Part shown: in pieces, positions 1 through 6,362 of the stretch
How positions within the stretch are numbered: position 1 is the stretch's first letter
Layout: each line of letters opens with the position of its first letter
NCBI GenBank assembly: GCA_937910975.1
Contig: CALEMZ010000465.1
Location: 1 to 8,250 of the forward strand
Reading direction: 5' to 3'
Source: an uncultured Pseudorhodobacter sp.
GTDB lineage: Bacteria > Pseudomonadota > Alphaproteobacteria > Rhodobacterales > Rhodobacteraceae
Length of the DNA stretch: 8,250 nucleotides
Notes under the pieces: generated by a model
Told to the model about the DNA's origin: nothing
Seen by the model: only the letters and a program-made list of their open reading frames with translations
Databases searched by the model: none
Position numbers and translations under genes: made by a program

Positions 1-185
1 ATCCTCCTTTTGGCTGATGGCACAGATACGGTCGCGCCAAATATCCGCAGTGGGGCTTTCGGATCACGGGCAAGGTGGAGCAGGTCGTTACCCCCAAAGT
101 CGCCCCCCAGAACTGTCCAGCCCAGCGTCGCTTTACTGGTCTGCACCAAGCCGACGCCCAGAACGAAGGCCTGCGCGCCGCCCGA
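1..185 (-). other. Possible partial reading frame at the left edge, function unknown
   Basis: Read on the minus strand, bases 185 to 1 are open in one frame after a TAG at 186-188 and run off the window edge. The product contains segments such as AFVLGVGLVQTSKATLGW and RDPKAPLRIFGATVSV. The codons are G-rich in first position and GC-rich in third, and the Gly/Ala/Leu/Val-rich composition looks more protein-like than the Ser/Arg/Pro-rich frames on the other strand. No ATG lies in the visible part. Candidate starts are TTG at 149 and GTG at 146, and neither has a convincing ribosome binding site. It could be the start of a gene reading left, a remnant without its N-terminus, or chance. I do not recognise a family. 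Confidence 0.25.
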
Positions 186-240
186 CTAACACCGGGTTCA
201 CAAGAGAAATCCTGTTTCGTGATTTGTGCAACAAGCCAAG

Positions 241-280
241 CAATTGCAGCGCGCGATTTAAGCGCGCCGCAATTTTTTTG
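241..280 (+). terminator. Hairpin with U-tract just past gyrB, oriented on the plus strand
   Basis: TTGCAGCGCGC (244-254) and GCGCGCCGCAA (262-272) form an 11-position stem with one A/C mismatch and a 7-base loop. Seven T's follow at 273-279 on the plus strand. That is the form of an intrinsic terminator for transcripts moving rightward toward the 3' end of gyrB. In the gyrB direction the same hairpin is preceded by A7 and followed only by a mixed stretch, TTGCTTGGCTTGTTG, so it would be a weaker terminator for gyrB. The stop of gyrB lies 17 bases from the T-tract. Formation of the stem is quite certain; which strand it serves is inferred. Confidence 0.6.
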
Positions 281-296
281 TGCTCCGACAACAGCC

Positions 297-2747
297 TTAA
301 AAATCCAGATGCTCCACGCTCAGCGCGTTTTGCTGGATGAACTCACGGCGAGGCTCCACTACATCGCCCATCAGCTTGGTAAAGATGTCATCGGCTTCGG
401 CAAGGTCTTCGATCTTCACCTGCAACAAGGTGCGCGCCTCAGGGTCCAAAGTGGTTTCCCAAAGCTGTTCGGGGTTCATTTCGCCCAAGCCCTTGTAGCG
501 CTGAAGCGAGAGGCCCTTTTCACCCTCGGCCAGCACGGCCTTAAGCAGTTCAATCGGGCCGCTGATCGGGTTCTCACGATCTTTGCGCACGAGCCGGGCA
601 TTGTCTTGGTATATATCGCGGTGGGTGGAGGAAACCTGAGACAGGCGCCGCGCCTCGCCCGAACGCAGGACGGCACCGTCAAGGGTGCGGATCTCCTCAA
701 CCCCGCGCAACACGCGGGCAAGGCGGATGCCGTGATCTTGGGTGATGCGCCCGTGCCAGCCACGCTCATATTCCGTCGCGATACTGTCGAGCCGTTTGGC
801 CACCTCATCCGCGACCTTTTGCAGATCGGCATCGGCACGACCTGCATCAAAGGCCCCGGCAAGCGCAGCCTGCTCCAGAATGCCACGTGGGTAATGTGTT
901 GGAAACGCGTCGAGAATCCTGCGGAACTGTCGCGCGCCTTCGATCACGCGGGCAAGGTCCGCGCCGGCGATCTCCTCGCCAGAAGGCATGCGGAGAACCG
1001 CGCCTTCGATGCCCATTTGGATCAGATAATCCTCAAGCGCGGGTTGATCCTTGAGGTACACCTCGGACTTGCCGCGCGCGACTTTGTAAAGCGGCGGTTG
1101 CGCGATGTAGAGGTTCCCCGCCTCGATCAGTTGCGGCATTTGCCGGAAAAAGAAGGTGAGCAGCAAGGTACGGATATGTGCGCCATCAACATCAGCATCG
1201 GTCATGATGATGATCTTGTGGTAGCGCAGTTTTGCGAGATTGAATTCATCGCGACCAATGCCAGTACCCATGGCGGTGATCAACGTGCCGATTTCCTGAC
1301 TGCCAAGCATCCGGTCAAATCGGGCGCGTTCAACGTTCAATATCTTGCCTCGCAGAGGCAAAACGGCCTGATTGGCGCGCGAGCGCCCCTGTTTGGCGGA
1401 ACCACCAGCGGAGTCACCCTCGACGAGGAAAAGTTCAGCCTTGGAGGCGTCTTTTTCCTGACAATCGGCGAGCTTTCCGGGCAGGTTTGACACATCAAGC
1501 GCGGTTTTGCGCCGGGTCAGATCACGGGCTTTGCGGGCGGCTTCGCGGGCCAGTGCCGCTTCGATGATCTTGCCAACGACGATCTTGGCGATGCTGGGGT
1601 TTTCCTCAAACCACTCGGCCAGTTTTTCGTTGACCATGCCTTCGACGGCCGGGCGAACCTCGGAGGAAACCAGCTTGTCCTTGGTTTGGCTTGAAAATTT
1701 CGGGTCCGGCACTTTGACGGACAGCACGCAAGTCAGGCCCTCACGGGCGTCATCGCCGGTGAAATCGATCTTTTCTCTTTTCGCGATTCCAGAGGATTGC
1801 GCGTAATTGTTGATGGTGCGCGTCAGCGCGCCGCGCAGGCCTGCCAAATGAGAGCCGCCATCGCGCTGCGGGATGTTGTTGGTAAAGGGCAGCACGTTTT
1901 CATGGTAGCTGTCATTCCACCACATCGCGACTTCCACCACGATCCCGGCCCGTTCGCCAATGATATAGATCGGCTCCGCCATAATCGAGGTTTTGGAACG
2001 GTCAAGATATTTGACGTATTCGCGCACGCCGCCCTCATAGAAAAGCTCGGTTTTCAACGGCTCGGCGGGGCGTTCATCAATGATGATGATGCGCACGCCA
2101 GAGTTCAGGAAGGCCAATTCACGCAGACGGTTTTCCAGGGTCTTGAAGTTGTAATCGAGGTTGGAAAAAGTGCCATCGGCGCGATTAATCTTAGAAGAAG
2201 CCATGAAGCGCACCTCGGTGCCCTTTTCGCCCGGCGCAGGACCAACCTCGCGCACATGCTCCACACAGTCGCCGTTTTCAAAGCGGGCGAAATATTCCTT
2301 GTCGTTGCGCCAGACCCGCAGTTCCAGCCAATCGGAGAGCGCATTGACAACCGAAACCCCCACGCCGTGCAAACCGCCCGAAACCTTATAGGCGTTGCCT
2401 TCGTCATCGGTGTTGTTGAATTTGCCGCCCGCGTGCAGTTGGGTCATGATGACCTCGGCAGCGGAAACGCCCTCTTCTTTGTGGATATCTACCGGGATGC
2501 CCCGCCCGTTATCACGCACGGAAACCGAGCTGTCGGCGTGGATTTTTACCGTCACGGCAGTGGCGTGGCCTGCCAGTGCCTCGTCAATGCCGTTATCGAC
2601 AACCTCATACACCATATGGTGCAGGCCCGAGCCATCGTCAGTATCGCCGATATACATGCCAGGGCGTTTGCGAACGGCTTCTAACCCTTTGAGAACTTTG
2701 ATGGAATCAGCGCCGTATTCTGCGGGCTTCTTGGCTTCTTCAGTCAT
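297..2747 (-). CDS. gyrB: DNA gyrase subunit B
   Basis: ATPase subunit of DNA gyrase, the type IIA topoisomerase that with GyrA introduces negative supercoils using ATP. The product is 816 aa, close to the usual 800-820. The N-terminal GHKL ATPase shows the catalytic glutamate and Mg-binding asparagine in EVVDNGIDEA (E48, N52), then RDNGRGIPV (78-86) and the lid GGLHGVGVSVVNALS (124-138). The transducer domain follows. The TOPRIM domain has EGDSAGGSAKQGR (443-455) and DADVDGAHIR (517-526). The C-terminal tail has QRYKGLGEMNPEQLW (749-763). The position matching E. coli K447 in the quinolone region is Arg (PLRGK). An in-frame ATG at 2774 would add nine residues, but I chose 2747: it has a ribosome binding site AAGGAAAG just upstream, and 2774 lies between the predicted -10 box and the transcription start. 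No frameshift is seen. Confidence 0.97.
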   Translation of the reverse strand: MTEEAKKPAEYGADSIKVLKGLEAVRKRPGMYIGDTDDGSGLHHMVYEVVDNGIDEALAGHATAVTVKIHADSSVSVRDNGRGIPVDIHKEEGVSAAEVIMTQLHAGGKFNNTDDEGNAYKVSGGLHGVGVSVVNALSDWLELRVWRNDKEYFARFENGDCVEHVREVGPAPGEKGTEVRFMASSKINRADGTFSNLDYNFKTLENRLRELAFLNSGVRIIIIDERPAEPLKTELFYEGGVREYVKYLDRSKTSIMAEPIYIIGERAGIVVEVAMWWNDSYHENVLPFTNNIPQRDGGSHLAGLRGALTRTINNYAQSSGIAKREKIDFTGDDAREGLTCVLSVKVPDPKFSSQTKDKLVSSEVRPAVEGMVNEKLAEWFEENPSIAKIVVGKIIEAALAREAARKARDLTRRKTALDVSNLPGKLADCQEKDASKAELFLVEGDSAGGSAKQGRSRANQAVLPLRGKILNVERARFDRMLGSQEIGTLITAMGTGIGRDEFNLAKLRYHKIIIMTDADVDGAHIRTLLLTFFFRQMPQLIEAGNLYIAQPPLYKVARGKSEVYLKDQPALEDYLIQMGIEGAVLRMPSGEEIAGADLARVIEGARQFRRILDAFPTHYPRGILEQAALAGAFDAGRADADLQKVADEVAKRLDSIATEYERGWHGRITQDHGIRLARVLRGVEEIRTLDGAVLRSGEARRLSQVSSTHRDIYQDNARLVRKDRENPISGPIELLKAVLAEGEKGLSLQRYKGLGEMNPEQLWETTLDPEARTLLQVKIEDLAEADDIFTKLMGDVVEPRREFIQQNALSVEHLDF

Positions 2748-2760
2748 GCGGACTTTCCTT
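2748..2760 (-). promoter_or_regulatory. gyrB ribosome binding site
   Basis: On the minus strand AAGGAAAG precedes TCCGC and the ATG at 2747. The spacing is standard, and the site decides in favour of the shorter gyrB start over the in-frame ATG at 2774. Confidence 0.75.
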
Positions 2761-2774
2761 GAATTCTGGCCCAA

Positions 2775-2803
2775 TTTATAGGCTTTTCATCGGGGATTGT
2801 CAC
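2775..2803 (-). promoter_or_regulatory. Predicted sigma-70-type promoter of gyrB
   Basis: On the minus strand GTGACA (2803-2798) is separated by exactly 17 bases from TATAAA (2780-2775). Each box matches its consensus (TTGACA, TATAAT) at five of six positions. Transcription should start near 2768, giving an untranslated leader of about 20 bases that contains the AAGGAAAG ribosome binding site. The promoter sits in the 91 bases between the LysE-family stop and the gyrB start, so gyrB can be expressed independently of the upstream genes. No strong terminator separates the LysE-family gene from gyrB, so read-through is also possible. Confidence 0.6.
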
Positions 2804-2838
2804 GCCCCAGACACAATATTTAGCGGTTTGATTGCGGC

Positions 2839-3462
2839 TTAAACCAGCGGGATTATGAGGCCGACACCGATCAGCATTACCCCGGAGATGACATTTAGTC
2901 GGCGCAGCTGCCGGGGGGAGGCGAGCAGACGGCGCGCGCGGTCCAAGAACAGCGCAAGTCCGAGGTTTCCCAATGCCGGAACGATGGCCGAAAGGGCGAG
3001 TATGGCGACGATATCGGCGGCCGTGAGCCGGGTCAGATCAAAAAAGCCGGGCAGTACGCTCATGTAGAAGAGGATCGCCTTGGGATTGCCCATCACGGCG
3101 GCGACGCCAACGGCAAAACCCGCCCACATGCCTGGGATTGTCATGCGGCTGTCGGCATCCGGGCGCGCGGCAGGTTTGCGGATCAGCATCACCCCCATCA
3201 CAATAAATACGGCGGCGGCAAGCCAGACCAGCACCTCCAGAAACCCGCCATAAAACGAGAGAACCCAGGTCAGCCCAAAGATCGCGGCGAGGGGCCAGAT
3301 AAGGTCCCCCATGGCGACGCCGATTGCGAGGGGCCAAGCGCTGGCAAAGCCACCGGAAAGTGCGCGGGCGGTCAGTGCCATCCAAACCGGGCCGGGAATA
3401 ACCCAAAGCAGCGCCATACCGCCAGCATAGAGCACAAGCTGGTGCAGGCTGATGGTCATCAT
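2839..3462 (-). CDS. LysE/RhtB-family amino-acid exporter-like membrane protein
   Basis: A 207-aa hydrophobic inner-membrane protein, the usual length for the LysE/RhtB family, whose characterised members export amino acids such as lysine, homoserine or threonine. Visible marks are the early PGP motif in the first membrane segment (residues 23-25), repeated hydrophobic segments at about 9-30, 40-65, 70-94, 112-140, 148-172 and 190-206, and the family-typical GNPKAILFYMSVLPGF (125-140). The substrate cannot be read from the sequence. The first ATG overlaps the stop of the upstream VOC gene as ATGA; a second ATG follows directly and could also serve. No ribosome binding site is evident, so translation probably depends on coupling to the VOC gene. 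It is the last gene before the gyrB promoter and has no obvious tie to replication. Confidence 0.85.
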   Translation of the reverse strand: MMTISLHQLVLYAGGMALLWVIPGPVWMALTARALSGGFASAWPLAIGVAMGDLIWPLAAIFGLTWVLSFYGGFLEVLVWLAAAVFIVMGVMLIRKPAARPDADSRMTIPGMWAGFAVGVAAVMGNPKAILFYMSVLPGFFDLTRLTAADIVAILALSAIVPALGNLGLALFLDRARRLLASPRQLRRLNVISGVMLIGVGLIIPLV

Positions 3463-3884
3463 GGCAGGGTTAGGCTGCCATCGTCATTCAGCGGCCAGAA
3501 CGGGTTCATCGCCACCTCCCAGACATGGCCATCCAAATCCGCCCAATATCCCGAATACCCGCCCCAGAACACCTTTTCAGGCGCTTTAAGGCCCTTAGCC
3601 CCCACGGAAAGTGCAGCCGAATAGGCGGCGTCCACCTCTGCCTCGCTGGCAAAATTCTGCACCAATGTCATTGCGCCAACGCCCAATAGCGCATTAGGGC
3701 GGCCTTGATCCTTGGCAAGATCATTGAGCGGAAACAGCCCAAGCACCGCGCCGTTCAATTGGTAAAACACTACGGTTTTTTGGCTTTGCCCATGCTCTTG
3801 CCAGCCCAAGCGACCATAAAATGTACGGGCAGCGGCCAGATCGGCAACGCCAAGAGTGATCAGAGTGACGCGTTGGCTGGTCAT
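3459..3884 (-). CDS. VOC-superfamily (glyoxalase/bleomycin-resistance-like) protein
   Basis: A 141-aa cytosolic protein with the paired beta-alpha-beta-beta-beta layout of the vicinal oxygen chelate superfamily. The first module begins RVTLITLGVADLAAARTFYG (5-24), and the second ends with GGYSGYWADLDGHVWEVAMN (108-127), the typical closing strand with its glutamate at E123. The closing stretch before the tail, NPFWPLNDDG, is common in a clade often labelled glyoxalase or extradiol dioxygenase without known substrate. The first strand has Thr where glyoxalase I has a metal-binding His or Gln, so lactoylglutathione lyase activity should not be assumed. The start overlaps the recF stop as ATGA. 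Its ribosome binding site, GAGGAG eight bases upstream, lies in the last codons of recF. It may be a small-molecule-modifying or binding protein; the reaction is unknown. Confidence 0.85.
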   Translation of the reverse strand: MTSQRVTLITLGVADLAAARTFYGRLGWQEHGQSQKTVVFYQLNGAVLGLFPLNDLAKDQGRPNALLGVGAMTLVQNFASEAEVDAAYSAALSVGAKGLKAPEKVFWGGYSGYWADLDGHVWEVAMNPFWPLNDDGSLTLP

Positions 3885-4974
3885 ACCTCGAACTCCTCAA
3901 TATGGGATTGATTGGCTGTCTCCGATACCGCAAAGCCTTGGGCGCGGGGGCCGAGGCTGTCAAACAGGCTGGCGTCGGTGCCGGTCATAATGGCCTGCGC
4001 ACCAAGGGCACAGATCTCATCATAAAGGGCGGCGCGGCGATGAATGTCCAGATGCGCCGCGACTTCATCCAACAGCAAGATCGGTGCGGTACCCAACTCG
4101 GCACTCAAAGCGCGGGCATTGGCGAGAATAAGGCTGATCAGCAGGGCTTTTTGCTCTCCGGTTGAGCATTGTTCCGCTGGCACATCCTTATCGGCATAGA
4201 CCCCAGCCAGATCAGCGCGATGCGGCCCCACAAGGCTGCGCCCTGCCGCCATATCCCGTCGCCTGCCTTCGGCAAGGGCAAAGGCCAAATCCTCCACGGG
4301 CTCAGGATTGGTAAGGCTCAGATCCGCACGGGGGAAGGCCGTATCAGCATTGGCTTGGGCCTCGGCCAAACGGCGAAGGGTTTCTGCCCGATTAGCCTCG
4401 ATCAGCGCCGCAGTTTCCACCATCCGAGATTCCAGCGCGCGATACCAATGCGCATCCTGCACTTGATCTTTCAAAAGCCGGTTGCGGTCGCGCATCGCCT
4501 TTTCATAGCCCAGAACGGCCTCGGCATGGTCCGGTGCAAAACTCAGGGTCGTGCGGTCCAAAAACGCCGCCGTCCCTCCGCTGCCTCGATCCAAAGCCGG
4601 TCCATGGCAGGCACCAGCCAAAGGATTCGTGCGATCCGGGCGAGGCTAAGCTGCGTTGTGGCTTTGCCATCAATACGCACCTGCCGGGAGTGCCCGACCT
4701 CTCCCCCCGTCTCAATTTCATGTGCTGAACCAAAGCTCTGCACGGAAGCAAAAACCTTCCACCCCAAGGCTTCAGGCCGCCGTGCAATCTCGTCCATCGT
4801 TGCCCGTCGCAAACCACGCCCGGGTGACAGCAAGGACACGGCCTCAAGCAGATTGGTTTTGCCTGCGCCATTTGGCCCGATCAACACCACTGGGCGTCCA
4901 TCAAAGGCCACCCGCGCGCTGCGATGGCTGCGAAAATGCGACAAGGCCAGATCGGTGATCGCCAAACCTGCCAT
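3881..4974 (-). pseudogene. recF: RecF, DNA replication/repair ATPase, interrupted by a frameshift
   Basis: RecF is an SMC-like ATPase that works with RecO and RecR to load RecA at single-strand gaps. The first frame (4974-4543, 143 aa) carries the Walker A motif GPNGAGKT (33-40) and runs through PAMDRLWIEAAEGRRRF before a short foreign tail and TGA. The family sequence resumes one frame away with FLDRTTLSFAPDH and continues to the stop at 3881. That part includes SLVGPHRADL, the ABC signature CSTGEQKALL and the Walker B motif ILLLDEVAAHLD. Joining the halves at the T5 tract (4560-4564) gives 364 aa, the normal family length. Neither half could be an active RecF: one has Walker A only, the other has signature and Walker B but no convincing start (TTG at 4621). 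The rest looks well conserved, so the lesion is either very recent or a sequencing error. The start at 4974 has AAGGG upstream. Confidence 0.9.
4560..4564 (-). other. recF: Frameshift site in recF (T5 tract, one base short)
   Basis: On the coding strand the sequence reads CGG CGT TTT TGG ACC. Adding one T gives CGT TTT TTG GAC, which restores Arg-Phe-Leu-Asp and the full downstream RecF frame. A minus-one ribosomal slip of the Phe tRNA on TTTT would produce the same protein. The tract is too short for typical transcriptional slippage and there is no standard two-tRNA slippery heptamer, so a deletion or base-calling error is the simpler explanation. Confidence 0.8.
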
Positions 4975-5008
4975 TCCGGCCCTTCATCTATTTAGAAATA
5001 TCCCGGGG
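4975..5008 (-). promoter_or_regulatory. recF translation initiation region with a GC-box/AT-box stretch
   Basis: Reading toward recF the stretch is CCCCCCGGGATATTTC, then TAAATAGATGAAGGG, CCGGA and the ATG. AAGGG, six bases before the ATG, is the likely ribosome binding site. From memory, a CCCGGGATATTT...AGATGAAG arrangement recurs between genes in Rhodobacterales, which would make this a dispersed repeat that supplies the recF ribosome binding site. That link is recollection and has not been tested here. Confidence 0.4.
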
Positions 5009-5083
5009 GGTCCGGGGGGCTGGCCCCCCGGCTTTGGTATGGTCCGGGGGGCTGGCCCACCGGCTTTTGGTATGGTCCGGGCG
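5009..5083. repeat. Tandem GC-rich hairpin repeat between dnaN and recF (about 2.3 copies)
   Basis: Unit 1 (5009-5040, 32 bases) and unit 2 (5041-5073, 33 bases) differ only by one C/A substitution and one extra T. A third, truncated copy, GGTCCGGG, starts at 5074 and stops just short of the dnaN stop codon. Each unit holds an inverted repeat. Unit 1 has a perfect 8-bp stem, CCGGGGGG (5012-5019) with CCCCCCGG (5024-5031), and a CTGG loop. Unit 2 has the same stem (5044-5051 with 5056-5063) with one mismatch. No U-tract follows on either strand, so these are not classical intrinsic terminators. They could act as an attenuator, a 3'-end stabiliser of dnaN mRNA or a REP-like element. Confidence 0.85.
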
Positions 5084-6202
5084 TTATACCCGCATTGGCA
5101 TCACGACATAGATGGCAGAGGTATCATTGCCCTCACGCATCAGGGTCGGATCGCCCGAGGAATTGAACATGAACACGGCGTTTTCGCGGTCCACCTGGCT
5201 TGCGATTTCCAGCAGATATTTGGCGTTAAAGCCAATTTCCAACCGCTCGTCACTATATGCTACGGCCAGTTCTTCCTCGGCGGCGCCGCTATCAGGCGCG
5301 TTGACGGAAAGAACCAAACGATCCTCATCAAGGCTAAGCTTTACCGCACGGGAACGTTCAGATGAAACGGTGGCCACGCGATCAACCGCTTTGGCAAATT
5401 CGGAAGCATCAACTTCCAGCCGTTTGGTGTTTCCGGTCGGAATGACGCGGGTGTAATCGGGGAAAGTGCCGTCGATTACTTTCGAGGTCAGCGAGATTGC
5501 CGGGGTTGCAAAACGCACCTTGGTTTCCGAAACGGACACCGCGATCATTGCGTCATCATCATCCAGAAGCTTGCGCAGTTCATTGACCGTTTTGCGTGGC
5601 ACGATAACGCCGGGCATTCCGCTCGCACCCTCGGGTAGCGGCGCGTCGATGCGGGCCAAGCGGTGGCCATCGGTGGCCACACAGCGCAGGACTGGGCCGT
5701 TCTCGGATGTCGAGACATGCATGTATACACCGTTGAGGTAATACCGAGTCTCTTCGGTCGAGATTGCGAATTTTGATTTGTCGAAAAGGCGACGCAATTG
5801 CGCAGCAGGCGCCGAGAAGTTCGAGGAATACTCAGAGCTTGCCATCACCGGAAAATCTTCTTTCGGCAGAGTGGCAAGGTTGAAATTGGAGCGGCCTGCC
5901 GTCACTGTCAGCCGGCCAGAGGTGGCATCTTCGGCCAGGTTCACCAGGGACCCATCGGGAAGTTTGCGCACAATCTCATGCAGCATCACAGCCGAAACCG
6001 TGGTGGCTCCGGCGCGCTCCACCACTGCGGGCGCGCGATCGACCACTTCGATATCCAAATCGGTGGCGCGGAAGGAAACAGTGCCGCCCTCGGCCTCGAT
6101 CAAGACATTGGCAAGGATTGGGATCGTGTTGCGCCGCTCCACAACGGATTGGGCCTGGCTAACCGCCTTGAGAAGCGTGCTGCGTTCGATGCTGATCTTC
6201 AT
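5084..6202 (-). CDS. dnaN: DNA polymerase III beta subunit (sliding clamp)
   Basis: The ring-shaped dimer that encircles DNA and tethers polymerase III and repair proteins. The product is 372 aa, the usual length, opening MKISIERSTLLKAVSQAQSV and consisting of three clamp domains (about 1-120, 130-250 and 255-372). Family marks include RNTIPILANVLIEA (24-37), ATDGHRLA (176-183) and IDGTFPDYTRVIP (243-255). The tail YVVMPMRV (365-372) helps form the pocket that binds clamp-binding peptides. The start at 6202 is preceded by AAAGGGACGAAAC, a good ribosome binding site. It lies 160 bases after dnaA and 109 bases before recF. The frame is intact. Confidence 0.97.
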   Translation of the reverse strand: MKISIERSTLLKAVSQAQSVVERRNTIPILANVLIEAEGGTVSFRATDLDIEVVDRAPAVVERAGATTVSAVMLHEIVRKLPDGSLVNLAEDATSGRLTVTAGRSNFNLATLPKEDFPVMASSEYSSNFSAPAAQLRRLFDKSKFAISTEETRYYLNGVYMHVSTSENGPVLRCVATDGHRLARIDAPLPEGASGMPGVIVPRKTVNELRKLLDDDDAMIAVSVSETKVRFATPAISLTSKVIDGTFPDYTRVIPTGNTKRLEVDASEFAKAVDRVATVSSERSRAVKLSLDEDRLVLSVNAPDSGAAEEELAVAYSDERLEIGFNAKYLLEIASQVDRENAVFMFNSSGDPTLMREGNDTSAIYVVMPMRV

Positions 6203-6362
6203 GTTTCGTCCCTTTGCCCGTCTTGGTGCTGGCTGATCACCCTTTTGGCCACGCCGCAGGGAGGCAGAAGTTACCCGTTTTTTACCATTTCACAAGGGGT
6301 ATGACGCTCAATTTACGGGTTCAAGCCGCAAAACAACAGCCTGCCCGGGCTTTGCAACCCTC
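6203..6362 (-). other. dnaA-dnaN intergenic region
   Basis: These 160 bases hold no gene. Shortly after the dnaA stop there is a weak inverted repeat, AGCC (6338-6341) with GGCT (6348-6351), flanked by GCAAA and TTTGC. It is followed in the direction of transcription by TGTTGTTTTG and might act as a leaky terminator or attenuator. I found no convincing sigma-70 promoter and no DnaA box. The AAAGGGACG ribosome binding site of dnaN lies at the other end. Confidence 0.35.

Noticed and set aside
75..2684. Long plus-strand open frames opposite gyrB (for example 75-1490 and 1797-2684)
   Set aside because: They lie entirely or mostly antisense to an intact, fully recognisable gyrB, have no ribosome binding sites and resemble no protein family I know.
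4545..4570. Programmed ribosomal frameshift in recF as the main explanation
   Set aside because: A single-tRNA slip is possible, but there is no canonical slippery heptamer, no obvious stimulatory structure and no recF precedent I know of. A deletion or base-calling error is simpler.
4169..5365. 398-codon plus-strand frame across recF, the repeat and dnaN
   Set aside because: It crosses two genes and a hairpin repeat, and its sequence is low-complexity Gly/Pro over the repeat. It is a shadow frame.
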